Shown here: positions 35,287-43,492 of the stretch, in pieces | How positions within the stretch are numbered: position 1 is the first letter of the stretch | Layout: each line of letters begins with the position of its first letter | Assembly: GCA_021325335.1 (NCBI GenBank) | Contig: JAJPHJ010000010.1 | Location: 1-59,915 of the forward strand | Direction: 5' to 3' | Length of the DNA: 59,915 bases | Source of the DNA: Pseudomonadota bacterium | Lineage (GTDB): Bacteria > Vulcanimicrobiota > Vulcanimicrobiia > Eremiobacterales > Eremiobacteraceae | Made by a program: the position numbers and the translations under genes | Notes under the pieces: generated by a model | The model's database searches: none | Told to the model about the DNA's origin: nothing | Seen by the model: the letters and a program-made list of their open reading frames with translations, nothing else

Positions 35287-36393
35287 AAAACGCGCGCTCG
35301 ACACGACGATCAGCACGGATCCCAAGGCCACCATCGCCGCGATGGACGGCCACAGTGCCGCGACGCCTGCGCCGCGCAAGATGATGCCACGCAGGATCTC
35401 CAAGAAGTAGGTCAGCGGAATCGCGTAACCCATCCATTGCAACACGGCTGGCATGAGGTCGCGCTCGAACATGAATCCGGAGAGCAAAATCGACGGCAAG
35501 GTTATCGCGAAGGTGAAGAGCAGCGCTTGCACCTGATTTTTTGCGACGCTCGAGATCAGCAGGCCGAGTCCGAGCGCGACGACCATGAACACACCCCCGA
35601 GCGCCAGCAGCAACGGAACGCTGCCGGCGACGGGCACCCCGAACACCCACACCATCGCCCCGAGCACGAAGAGGAAGTCGATCGATCCGATGACGGCATA
35701 AGGGATGATTTTGCCGAGCATGAGTCCGGTCACCCCAATGGGCGTCACGAGCAGCTGATCGAGCGTGCCGCGCTCGCGTTCTCCCACGATCGATAGCGCC
35801 ATGAGAAAGACCGTGATGAGTTGCATGATGATGCCGACGAGGCCGGGCACGAAGAAGTTCGCGCTGCGCAAGCTCGGATTGAAGAGCATCCGGGGCCGCA
35901 CGTCGACGAGCGTCGCCGTCAGGGAAGGTCCGCCGGCGAACTGGCTCGATAACACCGCGCCGACCGACAGCGCGGCGCTGTACGCTTGCTGGGCGATGTT
36001 CGAGTCCGATCCGTCCACGAGCACCTGCAGCTGTGCACCCCGTCCGCTCGACACGTCGGCCGTGAAGTTCGGCGGGATGTCGAAGGCGACTTTGACCCGG
36101 TTGGCGACGATGAGATCGCGCAACTGGGCTCGCGATGCGGCCACTCGGACGAAGTCGAACTGATTCGAAGCCCGGAGCGCATCGAGCGCGCGCACGGAGA
36201 GGGCGCCGCCGTCCTCGTTGATGTATGCCGATCCGACATGCTCGACGCGGGTATTGACCGCGTACCCGAAGATGATGAGCTGCACGATCGGTAGCGCGAG
36301 CGCAAGGCCCAAGGTCAGGCGGTCGCGGGTGACGTGGATGAACTCCTTGTAGAGCACTGCGCCAAGACCCGTGAGATCGAACGTGGCCCTCAT
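35269..36393 (-). CDS. ABC-2 type permease, YhhJ/YbhS-like
   Basis: 374 residues. One N-terminal helix (LTLGLALALPIVQLIIFGYAV), a large periplasmic domain (~45-180) and five C-terminal helices follow the YhhJ/YbhR/YbhS layout. The ABC-2 core is FVPGLVGIIMQLITVFLMALSIVGERERGTLDQLLVTPI. It is the membrane part of the exporter formed with the ATPase and HlyD-like genes upstream (4-base overlap with the ATPase). Only one permease gene is present, so it should act as a homodimer. E. coli YbhGFSR has two. Confidence 0.9.
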   Translation of the reverse strand: MRATFDLTGLGAVLYKEFIHVTRDRLTLGLALALPIVQLIIFGYAVNTRVEHVGSAYINEDGGALSVRALDALRASNQFDFVRVAASRAQLRDLIVANRVKVAFDIPPNFTADVSSGRGAQLQVLVDGSDSNIAQQAYSAALSVGAVLSSQFAGGPSLTATLVDVRPRMLFNPSLRSANFFVPGLVGIIMQLITVFLMALSIVGERERGTLDQLLVTPIGVTGLMLGKIIPYAVIGSIDFLFVLGAMVWVFGVPVAGSVPLLLALGGVFMVVALGLGLLISSVAKNQVQALLFTFAITLPSILLSGFMFERDLMPAVLQWMGYAIPLTYFLEILRGIILRGAGVAALWPSIAAMVALGSVLIVVSSARFSRRTA

Positions 36394-37331
36394 GCGGCCG
36401 CCCGTGCCCGTGTGAGCGCAACGAAGACGTCCTCGATGGACGGGCCGATACGATCGACGCTATCGATCGTGCCTGCCGCCTCGATCAAATCCGCTCGTAA
36501 CCTCTCGCTCGTGATGCCCTGCTCGACGAGACAGTGCAGGTCGCGCCCAAAAATCGTCACGTCGCGCATGTACGGAAGCTTTTGCGCTTGCGCGAATGCC
36601 GGCATGATACGGTCGACGGTCACGCGATAGCGCACGGTGCCGGGCGGGTCCACGTGCGGCAACGAGCGCAGCTCGTCGAGCGTGCCCAGCGCGATGAGGT
36701 CGCCGTCGTAGATGTAGCCCAGGGCCGAGCAGCGTTCGGCCTCATCCATGTAGTGCGTCGTGACGAACAGCGTCATCCCCTTGCCCGCGAGGTTGAAGAG
36801 CAGGTCCCACAGCGCACGGCGCGCGACAGGATCGATACCGGCCGTCGGTTCGTCCAAGAACAACACCGCGGGTTCATGGAGCAAAGCGCAGGCGAGAGCG
36901 AGACGTTGCTTCCACCCGCCCGAGAGCGTTTGTGCCAGCTGCGCTGCATACGGTCCGAGACCGGTGAGCGCGCTGACCTCCTCGGCGCGGCCAAGCCTGC
37001 GACCTGCATCGAGCCCGTAGGCCCGCCCATAGAATTGAAGGTTCTCGCGCACCGTGAGATCGCCGTACAGCGAGAACGACTGCGACATGTACCCGATGGA
37101 GCGCCGCACCTGAGGGCTCTGGGTCTTGACGTCGAAGCCGTTGACCGAAGCTTGGCCCGCGTTCGGCTCGACGAGGCCGCACAACATCTTGATCGTGGTG
37201 GATTTCCCGCTGCCGTTCGGCCCCAGGAAACCGAAAATCGATCCGGGCGAGACTTCGAAGGTGACGTCGTGCACCACGTCGCGGTCGCCATAACGCTTGG
37301 TCAGATGGCGCGCCACGATCGTCGCGCTCAC
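36390..37331 (-). CDS. ABC exporter ATP-binding protein, YbhF/CcmA-type
   Basis: 313 residues. Walker A GPNGSGKSTTIKMLCG, Q-loop YMSQSFSLYGDLT, signature LSGGWKQRLALACAL, Walker B AVLFLDEPTAGIDP and switch His in VTTHYMDEAERC. A ~75-residue C-terminal extension is present, as in drug-export ATPases. It is coupled to the permease (4-base overlap) and to the HlyD-like gene (4-base overlap). Confidence 0.94.
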   Translation of the reverse strand: MSATIVARHLTKRYGDRDVVHDVTFEVSPGSIFGFLGPNGSGKSTTIKMLCGLVEPNAGQASVNGFDVKTQSPQVRRSIGYMSQSFSLYGDLTVRENLQFYGRAYGLDAGRRLGRAEEVSALTGLGPYAAQLAQTLSGGWKQRLALACALLHEPAVLFLDEPTAGIDPVARRALWDLLFNLAGKGMTLFVTTHYMDEAERCSALGYIYDGDLIALGTLDELRSLPHVDPPGTVRYRVTVDRIMPAFAQAQKLPYMRDVTIFGRDLHCLVEQGITSERLRADLIEAAGTIDSVDRIGPSIEDVFVALTRARAAA

Positions 37332-38476
37332 GGCAGGGCGACCTCGACCGTAGTGCCGCCATGCAGCCGGCGATCCGGATCGTGCACGCGCACTTTGACG
37401 CCGAACACGAGATCGGCACGGTCTTGTGCGGTCTGCACGTCGCGGGGCGTGAACTGCGCGTCCTGGTCGATCTCCTCGACGCGCCCGCCAAGCGTCGTGC
37501 CGGGTAGAGCGTCCGAACGCACCTGCACGTTCGTGCCGACCGCGATGCTGCCAAGATCGCGCTGCGCGACGTAGATACGCACGTAGGGATCGACGTTTTC
37601 GCGCACCGCGGCAACCGTCGCGCGCGGTCCGACCATGTCGCCGACGCGCAGGTCGAGGGCATCGATGATGCCGCTTGCGGGTGCACGGACGGACATCTCG
37701 CGCAGGAGGCTCGCCGCCGCCGCCGCGTTCGCCGTGGCTGCTGAAAGCGCCGCCCTCGCTTGCGCGATCTGCTGCGGCCGCGCGCCCGCTGCGATCAGGT
37801 TCGCGTTTGCCGCCGCCGCGGCGTAGGCGCTTTGCGCCGCTGCGAGGTCGGAGGGTTGCGACGCCGAGGTGAGCTGGGCAAACTGGGCTCGCGCGGAGGC
37901 GAGTTGCGCTCGAGCGGCGCGCGCGTTTGCGACGGCGGTCTGATAGCCGGCGCGCGCATCGTCGCGCGCCTGTGCGGCGATCGCTCCCTCTTCGTACAAC
38001 TGTTGCGCGCGACCGTAGGTGAGCGACTGTTGGCGTTCCGCCGCAAGCGCGCGAGCGAAGTCGGCGGCGCTGGAGCGCACGTTCGCTCGCGCCACGCGGA
38101 TCTCGTCGGGTTGCGAAGCAGCCACCTTGCGCAGCTGCGCCTGCGCTTGTGCGGCCTCGGCCCGGGCGCGGGCGATCTCTTCCGGCCGCGAGCCTGCCAA
38201 CAGGTCGCGCAACGCGGCGGCGGCCTGGGCACGCTCGTGATTGGCCGCCTCGTATTGCGCGCGCAACTGGCTATCGTCCAACGCCACGATCAGTTGACCC
38301 GCGCGGACAAGGCGTCCGTCACTCGTCGCGACCTCCGTCACGCGTCCGCCGACCGTGCTCCCCACATTGGCGACCTCCGGCTGCAGGGTGCCGCTGTATG
38401 CGAATCGGTCAGACGTGCCGCACGCGCTGCACAACGCCGCGCAGACAAGGATGACGGCGCTGCGATGCGCGGTCAC
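37328..38476 (-). CDS. HlyD/YbhG-type membrane fusion protein
   Basis: About 382 residues from GTG 38476, whose first bases overlap the TetR stop (GTGA). An N-terminal hydrophobic signal ends LCSACGTS. The second Cys could be lipidated, but the lipobox is not canonical. The barrel-sandwich halves (GTLQPEVANVGSTVGGRVTEV; APASGIIDALDLRVGDMVG) flank a very long Ala/Arg/Gln-rich coiled-coil hairpin (~90-280) with repeated ARAxxAxAQAQL patterns. It links the inner-membrane ABC exporter to an outer-membrane channel, which is not encoded here. Confidence 0.9.
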   Translation of the reverse strand: MTAHRSAVILVCAALCSACGTSDRFAYSGTLQPEVANVGSTVGGRVTEVATSDGRLVRAGQLIVALDDSQLRAQYEAANHERAQAAAALRDLLAGSRPEEIARARAEAAQAQAQLRKVAASQPDEIRVARANVRSSAADFARALAAERQQSLTYGRAQQLYEEGAIAAQARDDARAGYQTAVANARAARAQLASARAQFAQLTSASQPSDLAAAQSAYAAAAANANLIAAGARPQQIAQARAALSAATANAAAAASLLREMSVRAPASGIIDALDLRVGDMVGPRATVAAVRENVDPYVRIYVAQRDLGSIAVGTNVQVRSDALPGTTLGGRVEEIDQDAQFTPRDVQTAQDRADLVFGVKVRVHDPDRRLHGGTTVEVALP

Positions 38477-39108
38477 GCGCGCTGCGCCCGGAGCGCCGCG
38501 AGGGAGAAGTCGGCGATGTGCCGCGCTATCCGGTCGAGGCGCGCGCGCGTGAGGGGCAACGCCGGGCGCAACAGGCGCACGAGCGAGCCGGTGCGCGCGT
38601 ACAAGATGATCTGCGCGATGATGCTCAGCGTGCACATGCACGTGCGCTCGTCGTCGGGCGGCGCGCCGACGATCCGGCCCACGAGCGTGCGGATGCGGTC
38701 GTAGTTCGGTTGCACGATCTCCTTGACCAAACGGGGGAGCACGGACGTCGGTCGCGCGAGCTCGTGGGCGATCAACAAAAAGCGTCCCTGCGATCCCTGG
38801 GCGCCGAGCACTCGATGCACGAACGTCGCGATCAACTGCCGTAAGATCGCTTCAGGGGGCGCGTCCGTATCCACAAGCGCGGGGACGAGCGCGTGACCGG
38901 CGCCGAGCACCGTCGCCCGCAGGACCTCGGTATAGAGGCCGAGCTTGTCTCCGAAATGATACTTGACCGCAGCCACGTTCGCGCCGGCGAGGGAAACGAT
39001 CTCGCGCACCGTCGCGTCATGGTAGCCGTCACGAGAGAAGACCTCGGTCGCGGCTTCGAGCAGCGCTTCCCGCGTCGAATCGCGCGCAGCGGTCGTCGCA
39101 CCATGCAT
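38473..39108 (-). CDS. TetR-family regulator, CecR-like (DUF1956 C-terminal domain)
   Basis: 211 residues. The N-terminal HTH reads TREALLEAATEVFSRDGYHDATVREI...AGANVAAVKYHFGDKLGLYTEVL. The C-terminal region (APPEAILRQLIATFVHRVL; FLLIAHELARPTSVLPRLV) resembles CecR/YbiH. In E. coli, CecR controls the ybhGFSR exporter. Here the same order TetR-HlyD-ATPase-permease is coupled by 4-base overlaps. An 18-bp palindrome 12 bases upstream of its start is a likely operator, implying autorepression relieved by an exported compound. Confidence 0.9.
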   Translation of the reverse strand: MHGATTAARDSTREALLEAATEVFSRDGYHDATVREIVSLAGANVAAVKYHFGDKLGLYTEVLRATVLGAGHALVPALVDTDAPPEAILRQLIATFVHRVLGAQGSQGRFLLIAHELARPTSVLPRLVKEIVQPNYDRIRTLVGRIVGAPPDDERTCMCTLSIIAQIILYARTGSLVRLLRPALPLTRARLDRIARHIADFSLAALRAQRA

Positions 39109-39119
39109 CTGGCGCCGAT

Positions 39120-39137
39120 TTTAAACGATTGTTTAAA
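39120..39137. promoter_or_regulatory. 18-bp palindrome, candidate TetR operator
   Basis: TTTAAACGATTGTTTAAA has exact 7-base arms around GATT and stands out as AT-rich in a GC-rich context. It lies 11 bases before the TetR start codon and just after the stop of the upstream DUF72 gene. This is the expected site for autoregulation of the exporter operon. Confidence 0.65.
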
Positions 39138-39142
39138 TCCTG

Positions 39143-39928
39143 TCAAGCAGCGAGCATGGCCGCGAGCTCGCGGGCATTGGCCGCCGCCTTGCCCAGGTGG
39201 TGGTTGTTGAAGAGAACGTAGGTCTGCTGGGCTTGCTCCTCGATGGCCGCGATGCGGCCGACCCACTCGCCAAGCTCCTGCGGGGAGTACAGATAATCGT
39301 AGCGCTCGTGAGCGCCGCGCTCTTGCTTCCACCACTTGCCGTAGTTGCGACCGTGAAAACGCACGTAGCCGACGCTGGAGGTGACTTCGGATCCAGGCCG
39401 CATGAGCGACGCGAACCGCGGCTCGTCGACGTTGCAGATGCCGATGGAAAGAGCCCGCAGCTCCTCGATGGTGCGGTCGTCCTGCCACGCTCGGTGTCGA
39501 AACTCCGCAACCAGATCCAGATCGGCCCACCCGCCGGCGATGCGATGCAACCGTTCGTACGCCTCCGGACCCGGCCGGAAACTGTTGGGGAACTGCGCGA
39601 GCACGGCACCGAGCTTGCCGCTCGCGCGCAAGGGCTCAAGACACGCGCGGAATGCAGCCATGTCGCCGGCCGAAGGAATCGCATCGGCTGGAACGTGGGT
39701 TATGCTGCCCGGTGCTTTGACCGTGAAACGGAAGTGCGCGGGCGTGCGCCGGTCCATGCTCTCGAAGAGCTGCGGCTTTGGGATCGCGTAGTAGGTGCTG
39801 TCGATCTCCACGGCATCGAACCGCTCGGCATAAAAGGGCAACATGTCGAGCGGCTTGATGCCGGGAGGGTAAAAGGGTCCGATCCAGTCGCGGTACGAGA
39901 AGCCGCAGGTTCCGATGTGCAACGCCAT
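39143..39928 (-). CDS. DUF72 (YecE-like) family protein
   Basis: 261 residues of a TIM-barrel-like family. Typical marks are LHIGTCGFSYRDWIGPFYPPG at the N terminus, FDAVEIDSTYYAIPKP, FRFTVKAPGSITH, YVRFHGRNYGKWW and the C-terminal YVLFNNHHLGKAAANA. The biochemical function is unknown; a nucleotide or nucleic-acid role has been suggested for the family. It lies on the same strand upstream of the TetR gene, separated from it by the operator palindrome. Confidence 0.92.
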   Translation of the reverse strand: MALHIGTCGFSYRDWIGPFYPPGIKPLDMLPFYAERFDAVEIDSTYYAIPKPQLFESMDRRTPAHFRFTVKAPGSITHVPADAIPSAGDMAAFRACLEPLRASGKLGAVLAQFPNSFRPGPEAYERLHRIAGGWADLDLVAEFRHRAWQDDRTIEELRALSIGICNVDEPRFASLMRPGSEVTSSVGYVRFHGRNYGKWWKQERGAHERYDYLYSPQELGEWVGRIAAIEEQAQQTYVLFNNHHLGKAAANARELAAMLAA

Positions 39929-39963
39929 GCGGCGTTGCTTCGCGGGTCACCGAGGGGCTCTTG

Positions 39964-40404
39964 CTAGGACTTCGCGAGCCGCAACCAGACGTCGCGCTGA
40001 GCGCCGCAGCCGCTGAAGTGCAAAGCGCCGCTGTCTTGGCTCACGCTGTTGCACACGTACGTGTCAACGAGCGCGTCGGTTCCGTTCACCCGCGACACAG
40101 TTTCGGAGATGTTGCAACCGTGGTCGCCCGTATAGGTCGTGAAGATGGACGACACCGGGTTGCCGCCGTCGGTCGAGGTCGCGGTCAACGATGCAAAATC
40201 GCACGCCGCGAAGGCCTTGGTGAAGCAGTTGAACGCAGCATTAGCGTCGGCGCTGCTCGCCGAATTCAAGTCGACGCTGCCGCAAGAGACCTGGGCTGCT
40301 GCGACGTCTTGATCGGCTCGTGCGACGCCGTGGCTGCCGGCGAGGAGCGCGAGGACGATCGCGAGGGGTGCGAGCGACCGCAAGATTTTCCATGAAGGGT
40401 GCAT
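39964..40404 (-). CDS. Small secreted Cys-rich protein of unknown function
   Basis: 146 residues. The ribosome-binding site AAGGAG is visible upstream. A signal peptide (ILRSLAPLAIVLALLAGSHGVARA) precedes a mature domain of ~115 residues with six Cys (SCGS, NCFT, ACDF, GCNI, VCNS, GCGA), which could give three disulfides. No family is recognised. It is probably monocistronic, with ~35 bases to the DUF72 start downstream. Confidence 0.65.
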   Translation of the reverse strand: MHPSWKILRSLAPLAIVLALLAGSHGVARADQDVAAAQVSCGSVDLNSASSADANAAFNCFTKAFAACDFASLTATSTDGGNPVSSIFTTYTGDHGCNISETVSRVNGTDALVDTYVCNSVSQDSGALHFSGCGAQRDVWLRLAKS

Positions 40405-40483
40405 GACGGAGAACTCCTTTCTCGAGTGCGCAAGTTCTTACCGAACATGCCTACATGGAACGCACGCGGGAGGTTGCAAAGAA

Positions 40484-40888
40484 TTAATGCGGAGTTTGGC
40501 ACAGCTCTAGAAGCGTGCCGCCGGTATAGGACGGATGGATGAATGCGATGCGATTGCCGTGCGCTCCTCGTCGCGGATGCTCGTCGATCAACGGCACGCC
40601 GAGCGATTTGAGCCGCGCGAGCTCCCCCTCCAGATCGTCGACACGGTAGGCGACGTGGTGCAGCTTCGAGGTTGCAGTGCCAAGATAGTGCCACAGCTTG
40701 GAGTCGTCGCGCAGCGGCCGCAGCAATTCGATCGCGCTGTCTCCGGCGCGCAAGCCGACGATATCGACGCCTTGCTCTTCCACGCGCTCGCGGTAGAGCA
40801 CGGAAAAACCGAGCGGGGCATAGAGCGCTTCCATCGCGGCAAGGTCGCGCACGACGAGCGCTACGTGGTCGAGCTCGCCAAAAGCCAT
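40484..40888 (-). CDS. mce: Methylmalonyl-CoA epimerase
   Basis: 134 residues from ATG 40888, overlapping the mutase stop by one base (TGATG). The vicinal-oxygen-chelate fold shows the metal ligands: His in ELDHVALVVRDL, His in LHHVAYRVDDL and Glu in TLLELCQ, with RGAHGNRIAFIHP between. It converts (S)- to (R)-methylmalonyl-CoA, linking the carboxylase product to the mutase encoded just upstream in the same operon. Confidence 0.93.
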   Translation of the reverse strand: MAFGELDHVALVVRDLAAMEALYAPLGFSVLYRERVEEQGVDIVGLRAGDSAIELLRPLRDDSKLWHYLGTATSKLHHVAYRVDDLEGELARLKSLGVPLIDEHPRRGAHGNRIAFIHPSYTGGTLLELCQTPH

Positions 40889-42474
40889 CAGACCGCCCGC
40901 GCCGGCTCGTAGACGGAGAACACCGAACGCAACGCATCGCAGATCTCCCCAAGCGTGCAGCGCGCGTCGACGGCTTCGATGAACTCGGGCATGAGCGGCG
41001 CCCGGGTCTGGGCCGCGCGCACGATCGCGGCGAGACGTGAGCTCACCGCGGCGCGGTCGCGTTGCTCGCGCGTTCGCGCAAGACGCTCGCACTGCTCGCG
41101 CTCCAATGCCGGGTCGATCTTTTGCAACCGCGGCTGTTGCGCCGCGGCATCGGGATCGTTGAACTTGTTGACCCCGACGACGATGCTCTCGCCGGATTCG
41201 ACCGCGCGCGCGGCGCGATACGCGCTGTCCGCGATCTGCTGCTGCATCCAGCCGCTTTCGATTGCTTTGATCGCGCCGCCACGCTCATCGACCTCAGCCA
41301 TGATGACACGTGCTGCAGCCGCGAGATCGGCCGTCAGACGCTCGACGAAATACGAGCCGCCCAAGGGGTCCGCCGTCTCCGCCACGCCGCTCTCAAACGC
41401 GATGATCTGCTGGCTGCGCAGCGCGAGCTTCGCCGCATGTTGGGTCGGCAGGGCCAGGGCCTCATCGGATGCATTCGTGTGCAGCGACTGCGTGCCGCCG
41501 AGCACTGCGGCCAGCGCCTGCAACGTCACGCGCACGACGTTGTTGTCCGGTTCCTGCGCGGTAAGCGTCGAACCGCCGGTCTGCGTGTGGAAGCGCATCA
41601 ACCACGAACGTGGAGAGGTGGCGCCGAACTCATCCCGCGTGATGTGCGCCCACAGCTCCCGCGCCGCGCGGAACTTCGCGACCTCTTCGAACAGATTGTT
41701 GTGAGCGTTCCAGAAGAACGACATGCGCGGCGCGACCGAGTCGACCGCGAGTCCGGCGTCGATGGCCGCCTGCAAGTACGTGCGGCCGTTGGCCAGGGTG
41801 AAGGCTAGCTCTTGCGCCGCCGTGGCGCCCGCCTCGCGGATGTGGTATCCGCTCACGCTGATCGTGTTCCAGTTGGGCACTTGCTCCGCGCCGTAACGCA
41901 TGAGGTCCGTGACCAGCCGCAGCGACGGCGCAGGCGGGAAGATGTAGGTGCCGCGCGCGGCGTACTCCTTGAGGATGTCGTTCTGAGAGGTGCCCGAGAG
42001 TTTCTTGAAAGGGATGTCGCGTCGCCGCGCGACCGCGAGGTACATGGCGAGCACTATCGCTGCCGGCGCGTTGATCGTCATCGATACGCTGACATCGTCC
42101 ATCGGGATGCCTTCGAAGAGCAGCTCCATATCATCGACCGTGTCGATGGCCACGCCCGTCCGTCCGACCTCGCCCGCGGCCATCGGCGCGTCCGAGTCGA
42201 GTCCCATCTGCGTGGGCAGGTCGAACGCGACCGACAATCCGGTCTGTCCCTGGGAAAGCAGATAGCGATAACGTTCGTTGGACTCGCGGGCGGTGGCATA
42301 ACCAGCGTACTGGCGCATGGTCCAGAGCCTGCCGCGATACATCGATTCAAAAATGCCGCGGGTGAACGGGAATTCGCCTGGCTTGGGCTCGTGCGCGAGG
42401 TCAAGATCACAGACATCCCCCGCCGTATAGACCGGTGCGATCTCGATGCCGCTGTCGGTTTTCCTGCGCCGCAT
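40888..42474 (-). CDS. Methylmalonyl-CoA mutase, large (catalytic) subunit without B12-binding domain
   Basis: 528 residues from ATG 42474. The substrate-barrel signatures are present: [69 protein letters not shown]-like [13 protein letters not shown] and [19 protein letters not shown]. The Tyr in RQYAG favours methylmalonyl over isobutyryl substrate. The chain ends before the C-terminal cobalamin domain (no DxHxxG motif), so it belongs to the two-subunit type with a separate small B12 protein. That partner is not in this window. It is coupled to the epimerase by TGATG. Confidence 0.93.
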   Translation of the reverse strand: MRRRKTDSGIEIAPVYTAGDVCDLDLAHEPKPGEFPFTRGIFESMYRGRLWTMRQYAGYATARESNERYRYLLSQGQTGLSVAFDLPTQMGLDSDAPMAAGEVGRTGVAIDTVDDMELLFEGIPMDDVSVSMTINAPAAIVLAMYLAVARRRDIPFKKLSGTSQNDILKEYAARGTYIFPPAPSLRLVTDLMRYGAEQVPNWNTISVSGYHIREAGATAAQELAFTLANGRTYLQAAIDAGLAVDSVAPRMSFFWNAHNNLFEEVAKFRAARELWAHITRDEFGATSPRSWLMRFHTQTGGSTLTAQEPDNNVVRVTLQALAAVLGGTQSLHTNASDEALALPTQHAAKLALRSQQIIAFESGVAETADPLGGSYFVERLTADLAAAARVIMAEVDERGGAIKAIESGWMQQQIADSAYRAARAVESGESIVVGVNKFNDPDAAAQQPRLQKIDPALEREQCERLARTREQRDRAAVSSRLAAIVRAAQTRAPLMPEFIEAVDARCTLGEICDALRSVFSVYEPARAV

Positions 42475-42556
42475 ATGAACACGGGCGTTTGCCAAGCGCC
42501 GAGGTTGGGCCTCGTGTCTCAAGGGCCCAGGTGGTGAAGCGCCAAGACGACGCGCG

Positions 42557-43492
42557 ATGATCCTCGTCGTCGGAGGCACGGGTAACGTCGGCAGCGCGCT
42601 CGTCAAGTCGCAGCTCGAGGCCGGCGTGCACGTCCGCGCGCTCACGCGCGATGCGAAGAAGGCGCAGTCTCTGCGTCAAGCCGGCGCACAGATCTACGTC
42701 GGCGATCTGCGCGACGCCGATTCGCTTGCGCGCGCATGTCGTGGCGTCGACAAAGTGGTCGCTGCTGCGCACTCGCTTCTTGGGGTCGGGGAGAACTCAC
42801 CCAAGCTCGTCGACGGCACTGGCAATCGCAATCTCATCCAGGCCGCGAAGGCCGCATCCGTACAGCGTTTTGTTTTCTTGTCGGCGCTCGGCGCTCGCGC
42901 CGACAACCCGATCGACTTTTTCCGCATCAAGCACGACACGGAGACAGCCGTGCGCGAGAGCGGTTTGGATTTCACGATCTTGCGGCCGGCGCCGCTCATG
43001 GAGGTCTGGGCCGCGCAGGTCGGGGATCCGATCCGCAAAGATGGCCGCACCCGGATTTTCGGGCGCGGTTCGAATCCCATCAGCTTCGTCGCAGCGGCGG
43101 ACGTGGCCTATTTCGCTGCGCTGGCGCTGCGTGGTCAGCTCGCGGGCGAGACGCTTGACATCGGCGGACCGCAGGCGTTGACGATGAATGAGGTCGCTGC
43201 TGCGTTCGCCAGGATCGCCGGTCGTAGCGCGCAGATCACGCACGTCGCGCCAGCGACCATGCATCTCATGGCCGGAGTCACTGGCACGGTGCGCCCGGCC
43301 TACAGCCGCCAGGTTCAGACGGCCATCATGCTCGATACGCAGAACATGGTGGTCGACATGGAACCCCTGCTCGCGCGGTTTCCGGCCGAACTCACGCTGC
43401 TCGATGACTTCGTCGCGGCTCGCTGCGGCCGCAAACCCGGTGCGCCCGCTACTCCTCCGCCAGCGAAAGAAGCGGCGAGCCAGCCTCGATAG
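42557..43492 (+). CDS. NmrA-like NAD(P)-binding protein (atypical short-chain dehydrogenase)
   Basis: 311 residues. The Rossmann motif [20 protein letters not shown] is at the N terminus. It continues with [14 protein letters not shown], a GDLRDADSL segment, [15 protein letters not shown] and [15 protein letters not shown]. The usual YxxxK active-site pair is replaced by FRIKHDTE, as in NmrA/TMR-like members that act as redox sensors or quinone reductases. It is divergent from the mutase. Its 3' end overlaps the convergent biotin carboxylase gene by 44 bases, encoding a Pro/Ala-rich tail. Confidence 0.85.
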   Translation: MILVVGGTGNVGSALVKSQLEAGVHVRALTRDAKKAQSLRQAGAQIYVGDLRDADSLARACRGVDKVVAAAHSLLGVGENSPKLVDGTGNRNLIQAAKAASVQRFVFLSALGARADNPIDFFRIKHDTETAVRESGLDFTILRPAPLMEVWAAQVGDPIRKDGRTRIFGRGSNPISFVAAADVAYFAALALRGQLAGETLDIGGPQALTMNEVAAAFARIAGRSAQITHVAPATMHLMAGVTGTVRPAYSRQVQTAIMLDTQNMVVDMEPLLARFPAELTLLDDFVAARCGRKPGAPATPPPAKEAASQPR

